A stretch of 64,000 bases of DNA. Origin: Halosimplex rubrum. Lineage in GTDB: Archaea; Halobacteriota; Halobacteria; Halobacteriales; Haloarculaceae. Positions 26,764 to 34,577 of the stretch are shown here, in pieces. The stretch covers positions 1,116,001 to 1,180,000 of the forward strand of contig NZ_CP058910.1 in the NCBI RefSeq assembly GCF_013415885.1, read 5' to 3'. Every line of letters starts with the position of its first letter. Position 1 is the first letter of the stretch. The notes under the pieces were generated by a model, which saw nothing but the letters and a program-made list of their open reading frames with translations, did not search any database and was not told where the DNA came from. The position numbers and the translations under genes were made by a program.

Positions 26764-27939
26764 ATGACCCGTCGACGACGGTCCCGAGTCGGTGTGGCGG
26801 TCTTCCTCGTGGCGCTCGCGGTACGACTGGCCGGCGTCGCAATTACGAGTCTGACGGCGCTGAATCCGTACGCCAAGGCGGATGCCGGTCGATTCGCGGC
26901 CAGTGCCGCCGAAACTGCCGCAACGCTGGCCGCCGGCGGTTTTCCGGTGATCCCGACGAACCCGAATCGAGTCGTCACACTCTGGGGGCTGTTCCTCTCG
27001 CCGCTTTGGCTGTTGCCGGGACCGAACAGATTGTACGGGCGGCTGTTCGCCGCACTCCTCGGTACAGTCGCCGTCTACGGACTATTTCGACTGGGTGAGG
27101 CCCTTCACTCCCAGGAGGCCGGCCTTGTAGCTGCGCTCCCGCTCGTCTGTTATCCGAGTTTTGTCTTCGTCCACAGCACCGTCCTCCGTGAGTCGTTTGT
27201 CCTTGCCGGGCTCGTATGGGCCACGATACTGTTGGGTGGCACCGAAGCGGTGCCCTCGCGGCTCCCGGAGCGGTTGGGGCCCGCGTGGGTCCCTGACGGG
27301 AGTATTCGGTTGATCGCCGGATTCGTCACGTTGGGGCTTATATCGGTGGTCCGATGGGAGAACCTGCCGTTGTACACGGTCGCGGTAGGCACGGGTTTCG
27401 CGGTCGGCCACCGTGAGGAGTTCACGCGCCTTCGTCTCGCCGCTGTCGGGAGCGTGGCCACAATTTCCGGCCTGATCGTCGGCCGTCCGCTGGTCCGGTC
27501 GGCGCTCGACTTTCTGGTCACCAAGCGCCGGCGTCGAAGCGAGGGGCGGACGGTGTACCTTCCCGAATTCCGATCCGATACGATCCCTAAAGCTGTCGCA
27601 TTCGCACCGGTCGGAGTTCTTTACTTCCTGTTCACGCCGTTCCCCTGGATGGTCGAGACGGTGGCCGACGCGGTCGTGTTTCCACAGGCGATCGGGAATC
27701 TCGTTGCGGCTGTCTTCGCGGTCGCGGGCGTCCCGTTCCTGTGGCGACGCGCCGAGCGAACGACCGGCGCGCTCGTCGCTGCCTTCCTCCTCGGGACGAT
27801 GCTGTACGGGCTCGTCAACGCGAACGTGGGTACGAACGTCCGACAGCGACAGATGTTCCTTTGGGTGCTCTTCCTGTTCGCCGGTGTTGGCATCGCGGCA
27901 CGGTTCGATCTCGCCGACCGCCTTGACCAGCTCGGATGA
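26764..27939 (+). CDS. Polytopic membrane protein of the glycan locus, GT39-like topology
   Basis: 391 residues with about nine to ten hydrophobic segments starting directly after MTRRRRSR (positive inside). A loop with an acidic residue follows the first helix (NPYAKADAGRF), the place where GT-C transferases keep a catalytic Asp. I cannot name the family with certainty; GT39/ArnT-like or polymerase-like proteins share this topology. The C-terminus NVRQRQMFLWVLFLFAGVG recurs in the fragment at 31,370-31,483. It follows a GT4 on the same strand and is probably cotranscribed. Confidence 0.7.
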   Translation: MTRRRRSRVGVAVFLVALAVRLAGVAITSLTALNPYAKADAGRFAASAAETAATLAAGGFPVIPTNPNRVVTLWGLFLSPLWLLPGPNRLYGRLFAALLGTVAVYGLFRLGEALHSQEAGLVAALPLVCYPSFVFVHSTVLRESFVLAGLVWATILLGGTEAVPSRLPERLGPAWVPDGSIRLIAGFVTLGLISVVRWENLPLYTVAVGTGFAVGHREEFTRLRLAAVGSVATISGLIVGRPLVRSALDFLVTKRRRRSEGRTVYLPEFRSDTIPKAVAFAPVGVLYFLFTPFPWMVETVADAVVFPQAIGNLVAAVFAVAGVPFLWRRAERTTGALVAAFLLGTMLYGLVNANVGTNVRQRQMFLWVLFLFAGVGIAARFDLADRLDQLG

Positions 27940-28133
27940 CTGTCCGCGCGCTGATTCGGGGCGACCTGACCGACATCGTTAGGGGTCTGAACAGTCGTAT
28001 GGTGAACGATGACCGCGGGCCTGCTTGGTCGTGATGATAGGCCACCTAATTCCTCGGGCCGGCGAGCGCCACGGCGGTGTCCTCGCGGCGACGGACCGAT
28101 ACGTGACCGCAACGCCAGAACGGGTGGCCGCCG

Positions 28134-28786
28134 ATGACCCAGAACGTCGTCGTGGTGATGGACACCGTCTGCTACCGGGACGTGTTCCCCGACAATGAGA
28201 CCGCCACGCCGACGCTCGAACCGTTGGCAAGCGAGGGCACCAGCTTCGACCGTGCGATCGCACCGGTACCGTGGACACTCCCCTCCACGCCTCGCTGTTC
28301 ATCGGCACGTATCCGTCGAAACACGGCGCCCACGCCGGCCACAAGCACCCCGGCGACGACCTCGCGACGCTCGCCGAGGCGATTCCGGGGGAGTCGTTTC
28401 GTCTCGTCGGACCACCCGGACAGGACGAGATGTGCAACGAGCAGGTGCGATCACGCGTCGGCAACCTGGACAACGTTGAGCACTGCGGTCACGTCCCGCC
28501 GACGGAGATCCATTCCTACTACCTAGAGGCCAAGGCACTCGTCAATACCTCGGCCTACGAGGGATTCCCGAGCACGTTTCTCGAAGCGTGGCGGTACGAT
28601 CCACCAGTTGTGGCACTCGACGTACCGCCGAGTCGGTTCGCCACCGATTCAGCCGATGCGGGTTACGCCGAGGGGGATTTCAACACGCTGGTGGAGTTGG
28701 TCTCGGCACTTTCGGACGAACCTCACGCTTGACGCGGTCGCCGGTCAGTATCGGACGCTCTTCGACGAGATTCTCTTGGAGGGGTG
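28134..28786 (+). pseudogene. Hybrid pseudogene: sulfatase-like N-terminus joined to GT4 C-terminus
   Basis: The first 50 codons (MTQNVVVVMDTVCYRD to PWTLPS) match the intact sulfatase-like gene at 31,667. About base 28,284 one base is missing relative to that copy, and the frame shifts to ASLFIGTYPSKHGAHAGH and DDLATLAEAI. Near 28,385 the match stops, and the sequence continues as a glycosyltransferase end: EIHSYYLEAKALVNTSAYEG, FPSTFLEAWRYDPPVVALD, then after another shift AGQYRTLFDEILLEG. Neither half can work. It is the decayed right end of duplicated block 1 plus an unrelated GT4 remnant. Confidence 0.8.
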
Positions 28787-28914
28787 AGTCGAATTACCAG
28801 CGTTCGACACGAGCATTGGAGGGCGATCGGAGACCGATCTGTGAGCGGTCAGTAGCCACTCAGGCTAGGGTTTCGACGTATTTATTTCAGGCTGCACAAC
28901 ATCGACGACAGGGG

Positions 28915-30126
28915 ATGTCACGGGCTCGTCGACGAAAACTGTCGGGACAGCTGTCGGCGCTCGATGACCGTCTGGACGACAATCTCCCCGCGGTGTACAT
29001 CGCACTGTTCAGTATCGCGATTCTGGCGCGATGGAGCTACTGGCTTCAGGATCGCACTCGGATCAACCCATCCTCGGAGGTCTTTCTCGGGATCTGCCGT
29101 GGTCTCTCCACGTCGCCACTCGAAGCCCACCATACAATCCTCGCACAGGGCAGCGGCGGTTACTGGTATTTCTTTTCCGGATACTGGGTCCCGATGTGCG
29201 GAATCCATTCGGTTAGCGGGCCGGACGCGGTCGTCATCGCCCAGATTCTCCTCTCCTCGGGGACGGTCCTGCTCGTGGCGGATACGGCCCGCCGCTACCT
29301 CGACGTTCGCACGGCGATCGTCGCTGGACTGCCTATGTCGGCGCTCGCTGACACGTTCGCCTGGACGACGCGGTTGCTCTCCGACACGGCGTTCACGTTC
29401 GCGGTCGTGGCCGCGGTCTGGCAACTGACGCGGTACGACGAGCGACCAACCAACCGAAATCGCTTTCTCGTGTATGCCGCGCTCGGCTACTTGGCGGTCG
29501 TGAAGGTGCAGGGACTTCCCATCGTGCTCGCGTACTTGGCGTGGGATCTCCTGCCCGACCGATACGACCTCTCCTACGGGCTGTATCCGTATCAGCGCGC
29601 GGCGCTCGTGATCGCTGCGTTGGCCGTCCCGCTCGTAGCGATTATCGCCGTCCCGGCCTGGGTGAACTACGTCTCTCACCACCTCTACTCGGGGACTGTC
29701 GTCCAGTTCGACGACACGTTCCGGTACGCGTACACTCCTCGTGGGACTGGATCGGAGTTTCGATTCGTCGCGCAGAATCTCGACCATCTGTTCGTCCTAT
29801 TCGTGTTGAAAGTCACGTTCCTCTGGTTACCCGTCATCGACCGTTTCTCGCTGCTCCACAACGCCGTGAACGTGGTGACGCTCGCCCCGACGATCGGGCT
29901 GGGATGGACCGGTTTAGTACTCGCTGCCCGCGAGCGACCTGCTCTGGCCAGAACGGCCGGTACGCCGCTCGTCGTGCTCACGCTGCTGGTCGGAGCGACG
30001 TTCGTCGACTTTAGCTGGGGATACCGGGCACCGATGACTCCTCCACTGGTCGTACTTGGGTCGTACGCCCTCCACCGAGCCGCTCGTGAAGTTCGCGTTC
30101 GAATGCTCTCAACTGGCACGACGTGA
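28915..30126 (+). CDS. Polytopic membrane protein, paralog of the gene at 43,073
   Basis: 403 residues from ATG 28,915, which is followed by a basic segment (SRARRRK) and then about ten hydrophobic helices. An AT-rich TATTTATTT lies about 32 bases upstream; the open frame further upstream codes for no known protein and overlaps the GT4 debris. Shared with the protein at 43,073-44,260 are FSGYWVPMCG, FAWTTRLLSD, FDLLP with RYDL, RFSLLHNA and DFSWGYR. Topology and the extracellular loop after helix 1 (INPSSEVFL) fit a GT-C-like lipid-sugar-dependent transferase or polymerase. I do not recognise the exact family. Confidence 0.75.
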   Translation: MSRARRRKLSGQLSALDDRLDDNLPAVYIALFSIAILARWSYWLQDRTRINPSSEVFLGICRGLSTSPLEAHHTILAQGSGGYWYFFSGYWVPMCGIHSVSGPDAVVIAQILLSSGTVLLVADTARRYLDVRTAIVAGLPMSALADTFAWTTRLLSDTAFTFAVVAAVWQLTRYDERPTNRNRFLVYAALGYLAVVKVQGLPIVLAYLAWDLLPDRYDLSYGLYPYQRAALVIAALAVPLVAIIAVPAWVNYVSHHLYSGTVVQFDDTFRYAYTPRGTGSEFRFVAQNLDHLFVLFVLKVTFLWLPVIDRFSLLHNAVNVVTLAPTIGLGWTGLVLAARERPALARTAGTPLVVLTLLVGATFVDFSWGYRAPMTPPLVVLGSYALHRAAREVRVRMLSTGTT

Positions 30127-30135
30127 GAAATTGGA

Positions 30136-30959
30136 TCAGACGTATCCGAGCTGTTCGAGACGCTCGCTCACTATCTCGTCCGCTGTCTGCTCCTGTTCCT
30201 CTCGGGGTGTTCGTCGGCGATTTCGCGACGCTCACTGGGGACGATTAGCCACGGTACTTTCACTAACTGCTCCGTGTAAATCCCGCGTGGATGCCCCCAC
30301 TCGCGGATCGGGAAGGGGGGCGCGCGATCACCGACCATATTTCCGTGGCCGGCGCTGACGACGGACTTCCCGTTCAAATCCGTTAACAGGTCGGCAACGT
30401 GGGGAACTGCTCGATCCAAATTATCGCGATACGCTTGCCAGACAGCTTCGGCGGGGACTCGAAGATTGCCGGTGAGTAGCTGGTTCCAGCTACCAGCCTC
30501 ATCGGGCTTGAAAAATGCCTGGTCAGGGTCGAAGGGCTTCGATCCATGGTCGTCGATGATAAACGGATAGTGTGGTTGGATGTAGTGGACGAGCAGTCGC
30601 TTGTCCGGGTACTTCTCGGCAGCCTCCATCGCGGCAGTCGTCGTCTTCTCGGGGAGAACGGTCATGCGCTCCTCGTCCCACCCTTCTTTCATCTAGACGT
30701 GCTCAACAGCGTGGAAGGAGACATCAAGCCGGTCGCGGTGCCGGTATAACTATGGATTGGCGGTGACGTATACTGTGTCGTGGAGGTTACGGTCACGGAA
30801 GTTTCCCTTCAGGAACTCCCGCGTGCTCGACCCCCGAGAGCTTCGACTTTCCAGGTCACCATTGAGCGTCGACTGCTCAGCGAACATATCGTACCGGCAC
30901 GCGTCCAGAATCAGGAGGTTGTCCCAGTCTTCGGCGAAGATGTCGACGCTGTCGGTATT
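30136..30959 (-). pseudogene. Broken copy of the short phosphatase-like gene
   Basis: Homologous along its length to the gene at 24,578-25,504 but 5'-truncated after the codons for NTDSVDIFAEDWDN. Two nonsense changes are plain: CAG to TAG where the intact copy has NPQLY (near 30,750), and TGG to TAG where it has HVWMEEGW (near 30,693). The metal Asp of SSDHGNMV is Gly (SAGHGNMV), and a frameshift near 30,200 disturbs the end before EQLGYV. It is the left end of duplicated block 2. Confidence 0.88.
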
Positions 30960-31483
30960 CCCGCGAGTTCAATCATGAGCCGAATGCCCGACTGTTCATC
31001 GTCGGTTGGGGGCCTCGTGAAGATCGACTCCGCGATCGGATCCGCCAACGCGGGCTGGGTGACGCCGTAACCGTCACCGGTCGCGTTCCGTCGGTCCACG
31101 AATACTATGCACTGGCCGACGTGTTCGTCTCTTCGTCGGTGTTCGAGGGATTGCCGATCGCTCACCTGGAGGGGATGGCCGCAGGGCTTCCGATAGTTGC
31201 GACCGACATCCCTGGTGTCGTCGAGGTCGTCGTCGACGGCGAGACGGGGTTGCTCATCCCACCGGAAGACCCAGGGGCGCTGGCGTCGGGAATGTGCGAA
31301 CTTGCGGACGCTACCCGCCGGACCGAATTCGGTCACGAAGGGCGCCAACGGGTCGAAAGCAAATTCGACATCGGTGCGAACGTCCGGCAGCGCCAGATGT
31401 TTCTCTGGGTCTTCTTCCTGTTCGGTGGTGTCGGCGTCGCCGAGCGCGTCGACCTCACCGAGTGGTTCGACTGGCTCCGGTGA
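30960..31483 (+). pseudogene. In-frame fusion remnant: GT4 C-terminus joined to membrane protein C-terminus
   Basis: Codons from about 30,964 (FNHEPNARLFIVGWGP) through EFGHEGRQRVESKFDI match the second half of the GT4 at 25,563. At about 31,372 the reading continues without a stop into GANVRQRQMFLWVFFLFGGV, the last segment of the membrane protein at 26,764. A deletion therefore removed the N-terminal half and start of the GT4 and nearly all of the membrane protein. No proper start remains; GTG 31,121 would give a 120-residue product with the EX7E loop and one hydrophobic segment. Probably non-functional. Confidence 0.85.
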
Positions 31484-31553
31484 CCGCACCACCACCCTAT
31501 CCGGTCCGTTCCGACCGACATTGTTAGGGGCCTGAGCGGACGTGTGGCTAACG

Positions 31554-31670
31554 ATGGCTGCCGAACCCTCCGTTCGCGAAACAGTCTACCCTCGGCTCTT
31601 CGGTCGAGTTCGGGCGGGGGAGTCCGACAGCGATGTCGCGACGACACTCACAATGGGGGAGCGGCAGTGA
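31554..31670 (+). CDS. Small upstream reading frame coupled to the sulfatase-like gene
   Basis: 38 codons (begins MAAEPSVRETVYPRLF) ending in a TGA that overlaps the GTG start of the next gene (GTGA). The overlap and the regular codon use suggest a translated leader or the remnant of a coupled gene; no family is recognised. The DNA just before it (about 31,513-31,556) is conserved with 27,970-28,012 in the other copy of the duplication. Confidence 0.3.
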   Translation: MAAEPSVRETVYPRLFGRVRAGESDSDVATTLTMGERQ

Positions 31671-33172
31671 CACGAAACGTCGTCGTCGTGGTGATGGATA
31701 CGGCCCGCTACCAAGACGTCTTCCCTGAGGACGAGACCGTCGCACCGACGCTCGAATCGCTCGCCGCAGAGGGAGCCAGTTTCGACCGCGCGATCGCCTC
31801 AGCCCCGTGGACGCTCCCCTCACACGCCTCGCTGTTTACCGGTACCTATCCGTCGAAACATGGCGCCCACGCCGGCCACAAGCACCTCGGCGACGACCTC
31901 GCGACGCTCGCCGAGGCGTTCGCGGGCGCCGACTACGAGACCGTCGCCGTCTCGAACAACACCTGGATCAGCGACGAGTTCGGCTTCGCCCGCGGGTTCG
32001 AGCGCTTCCGCAAGACCTGGCAGTACCTCCAGGCTGACACTGACCTCGGTCGGGTCGCTCGCACGAACGAGGGACGAGAGAAACTTCGCGAGGTCACCCG
32101 GGCGCTGTTCGACGGCAACCCCGTCGTCAACGCGCTCAACGCGGTGTACGGGCAGTTCGTCCGTAAGCGTGAGGACAGCGGCGCGCATCGGACCAACGAG
32201 TGGATCCGGGAGTGGCTCGCCGACCGCGACGGCGAGCGGCCGTTCTTCTGTTTCGTGAACTACCTCGAACCCCACCTAGAGTACCGGCCGTCCCGCGAAA
32301 CCACCGAGCGGTTCCTTCCGGAGGGGACGAGCTACGACGAAGCGATGGCCGTCCCGCAGGACGCGTGGTCGTACGTCGCGGGCGATCTGGACCTTTCCGG
32401 CGGGGACTTCGAAGCGTTGCGCACGCTCTACCGCGGCGAGATTGCCTACCTCGACGACCGGATCGCCGAGCTGCGCGACGCGCTCGAAGCGGCCGACGAG
32501 TGGGAGAACACGGTGTTCGTCGTTACGGGCGACCACGGAGAGAATATCGGCGATCACGGGCTGATGGACCACCAGTACGCCCTCTACGAGACGCTGCTCC
32601 ACGTCCCGCTGGTGATCCACGGTGGCCCGTTTGCAGGTGGAGCCGACGACCGGTTGGTGTCGCTGACCGATCTCGCGCCGACGCTGCTCGATGCCGTCGA
32701 TGTCGACGCGCCGGCGTTCCGAGAACAAGCACAGGGAGAGTCGCTGCTTGACGACGACCGCGAGGAGCGCGAGCACGTCTTCGCCGAGTACCTCGCACCG
32801 CAACCGTCGATGGAAGCGCTCTCCGAGCGCGTGGGCGGCCTCTCCGAGGACGTGTCCCGATACGACCGGCGGCTGCGCGCCGTCCGGGGCGACGATTGGA
32901 AGCTCATTCGGGGGTCCGACGGCTCACGGGAGTGTTATCACCTCGGCACGGACCCGACGGAGACAGTAAACCGTCTTTCGACCGACGACGAGGAGGGAGC
33001 CGACGACGGGCTGAACGAGAGATCGATCGACGCCACGAAGCAGGCGGAAACCCTCGACGGCGCGCTCGACGACTGGCTCGACTCCTTCGACCATGCCGAC
33101 CCCGAGAGTGAGGCGACGATGTCCGACGGGGCGGCCGAACGACTCGAAGATCTCGGATACCTGCAGGAGTGA
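31667..33172 (+). CDS. Sulfatase-like alkaline phosphatase superfamily enzyme 3
   Basis: 501 residues from GTG 31,667, chosen because the decayed copy at 28,134 begins at the same codon (ATG). NVVVVVMDTARYQD is the first metal motif, PWTLPSHASLFTGTYPSKHG the nucleophile region (Thr instead of formylglycine Cys), FVVTGDHGENIGDHGLMDH the second metal site and VRGDDWKLIRG the late sulfatase strand. The C-terminus is LEDLGYLQE. No signal peptide, so probably cytosolic. This is the only intact gene of duplicated block 2. Its upstream neighbours are all remnants, so it must use its own promoter. It probably acts on a phosphate or sulfate ester in the glycan pathway; unproven. Confidence 0.88.
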   Translation: MTRNVVVVVMDTARYQDVFPEDETVAPTLESLAAEGASFDRAIASAPWTLPSHASLFTGTYPSKHGAHAGHKHLGDDLATLAEAFAGADYETVAVSNNTWISDEFGFARGFERFRKTWQYLQADTDLGRVARTNEGREKLREVTRALFDGNPVVNALNAVYGQFVRKREDSGAHRTNEWIREWLADRDGERPFFCFVNYLEPHLEYRPSRETTERFLPEGTSYDEAMAVPQDAWSYVAGDLDLSGGDFEALRTLYRGEIAYLDDRIAELRDALEAADEWENTVFVVTGDHGENIGDHGLMDHQYALYETLLHVPLVIHGGPFAGGADDRLVSLTDLAPTLLDAVDVDAPAFREQAQGESLLDDDREEREHVFAEYLAPQPSMEALSERVGGLSEDVSRYDRRLRAVRGDDWKLIRGSDGSRECYHLGTDPTETVNRLSTDDEEGADDGLNERSIDATKQAETLDGALDDWLDSFDHADPESEATMSDGAAERLEDLGYLQE

Positions 33173-33346
33173 CCGTCGGATCCGGTCGTCCGCGTCCATC
33201 GTCTCTCCAGTTCTTTTCCAACCGACCGCTTGCAGTGTCAGTACCACTCCGAAGTTACCGGTTTCTCGGCCGTCTTGGCCGTCTCGACCGGGATCGACTG
33301 CCGACGTTTCGACTGCACTGGCCGTCTCGATCCCAGACCGATGAAA

Positions 33347-33358
33347 AAACATATAATC
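33347..33358 (+). promoter_or_regulatory. TATA box of the SQD1-like gene
   Basis: AAACATATAATC is centred about 36-37 bases before the ATG at 33,390, which puts the transcription start near 33,380, inside the inverted repeat that follows. Confidence 0.5.
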
Positions 33359-33364
33359 GAGCGC

Positions 33365-33387
33365 AGTTACTCACAATCTGAGTAACT
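33365..33387. promoter_or_regulatory. Inverted repeat, probable operator of the SQD1-like operon
   Basis: Perfect 9-base arms AGTTACTCA (33,365-33,373) and TGAGTAACT (33,379-33,387) with the 5-base spacer CAATC. The right arm ends two bases before the start codon and the repeat covers the expected transcription start, so a bound dimeric repressor would block initiation. No T-run follows, which argues against a terminator. The binding protein is unknown; an ArsR-like regulator is coded at 37,425-37,835. Confidence 0.6.
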
Positions 33388-33389
33388 CA

Positions 33390-34574
33390 ATGACGATCCT
33401 CGTCACCGGCGCCGATGGGTACATCGGCTGGCCGACCGCCCTGCGTATCGCGAACCGGACGGACGACCGCGTGCTGCTCGTCGACAACTTCGCCCGTCGC
33501 GAGTGGGTCGAAGAGGTCGGTTCGAAGAGCGCGACGCCCATCACGGGTATCGACCAGCGAATCGAGGCCGCGGAGGACGTGTTCGGCATCGGGAACATGT
33601 CCTTCGTCGAGGGCGACCTCGTCGAGAAGGACTTCGTGGACGAGCTGCTGGCGGTCCACGAACCGGAAGTCGTCGTCCACGCGGCCGCCCAGCCCTCCGC
33701 GCCGTATTCGCAGATCAACGGCGAGCGGGCCAACTACACCCAGCACAACAACATGCAGGCGACGCGGAACCTGCTGTGGGGGCTGGAGGAACACGACCTG
33801 ACGGACACGCACTTCATCGAGACGACGACGACGGGCGTCTACGGCGCGCCGGAGTTCCCCATCCCCGAGGGCGGCGCGACGATGGAGAATCAGGGTGACA
33901 GCGACGAGGTGCCGTTCCCGGCGATGGCGGGTTCGTGGTACCACCTCACCAAGAGCCACGACGCGGCGAACATGCGGCTGGCCCACCAGCAGTTCGACAT
34001 CCCGATTTCGGACGTGCGCACGGCCATCACGTACGGCACCGAGACCGAGGAAACCCGCGAAGATGACCGCCTCAAGACCCGCTTCGACTTCGACTACTAC
34101 TTCGGCACGGTTGCCCACCGCTTCGCCGCCCAGGCCGTCGCGGGCTATCCCGTTACCGTCTACGGCAAGGGCGAGCAGCGCAAGCCGTTCATCTCGCTGG
34201 AGGACGCCGTCGAGGGCCTCGCGAACCTCGCCCTGCAGGACCACGCGGAGCGCCCGGACGACCTCACGGTGTACAACCAGGTCACCCGCGCTATCTCCAT
34301 CGTCGAGATCGCCGAAACCATCGCGGGCGTCGGCTCGGAGTTCGACCTCGACGTCGCCGTCGAGCACTTCGAGAACCCCCGCGACGAGGACGAGACCCAC
34401 AAGATGGAGATCGAGGACGACAACTACGCCGCCCTCATCGGCGACCAGGCCCAGGACTTCGAGAGTGGTATCCGCGACGTGTTCGAGTCGCTGACCGCGC
34501 AGGCAGACACGATCAAGGCACACGAGGATCGGTTCCTCCCGGGCGTCCTCGAAGACTGGGACAGCGAGGAGTAA
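33390..34574 (+). CDS. SQD1/Agl3-type UDP-sulfoquinovose synthase-like protein
   Basis: 394 residues. ILVTGADGYIGW, LVDNFARREW, ITGIDQRI, VVHAAAQPSAPYSQI, YTQHNNMQATRNLLW, ETTTTGVYG and SWYHLTKSHDAANM follow the order of SQD1, including the QPSAPYS segment, the catalytic Thr region and YxxxK. SQD1 enzymes convert UDP-glucose and sulfite to UDP-sulfoquinovose; Agl3 does this for the Sulfolobus N-glycan. The product would feed a sulfated glycan or glycolipid. It leads an operon, with the next gene starting three bases after its stop, and carries a TATA box and an inverted repeat at its start. The family call is strong; sulfite use is inferred. Confidence 0.87.
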   Translation: MTILVTGADGYIGWPTALRIANRTDDRVLLVDNFARREWVEEVGSKSATPITGIDQRIEAAEDVFGIGNMSFVEGDLVEKDFVDELLAVHEPEVVVHAAAQPSAPYSQINGERANYTQHNNMQATRNLLWGLEEHDLTDTHFIETTTTGVYGAPEFPIPEGGATMENQGDSDEVPFPAMAGSWYHLTKSHDAANMRLAHQQFDIPISDVRTAITYGTETEETREDDRLKTRFDFDYYFGTVAHRFAAQAVAGYPVTVYGKGEQRKPFISLEDAVEGLANLALQDHAERPDDLTVYNQVTRAISIVEIAETIAGVGSEFDLDVAVEHFENPRDEDETHKMEIEDDNYAALIGDQAQDFESGIRDVFESLTAQADTIKAHEDRFLPGVLEDWDSEE

Positions 34575-34577
34575 GCC

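Noticed and set aside
28588-28914. 109-codon extension before the membrane protein
   Set aside because: Low-complexity Arg/Ser-rich translation overlapping GT4 debris; the hydrophobic protein starts at ATG 28,915.
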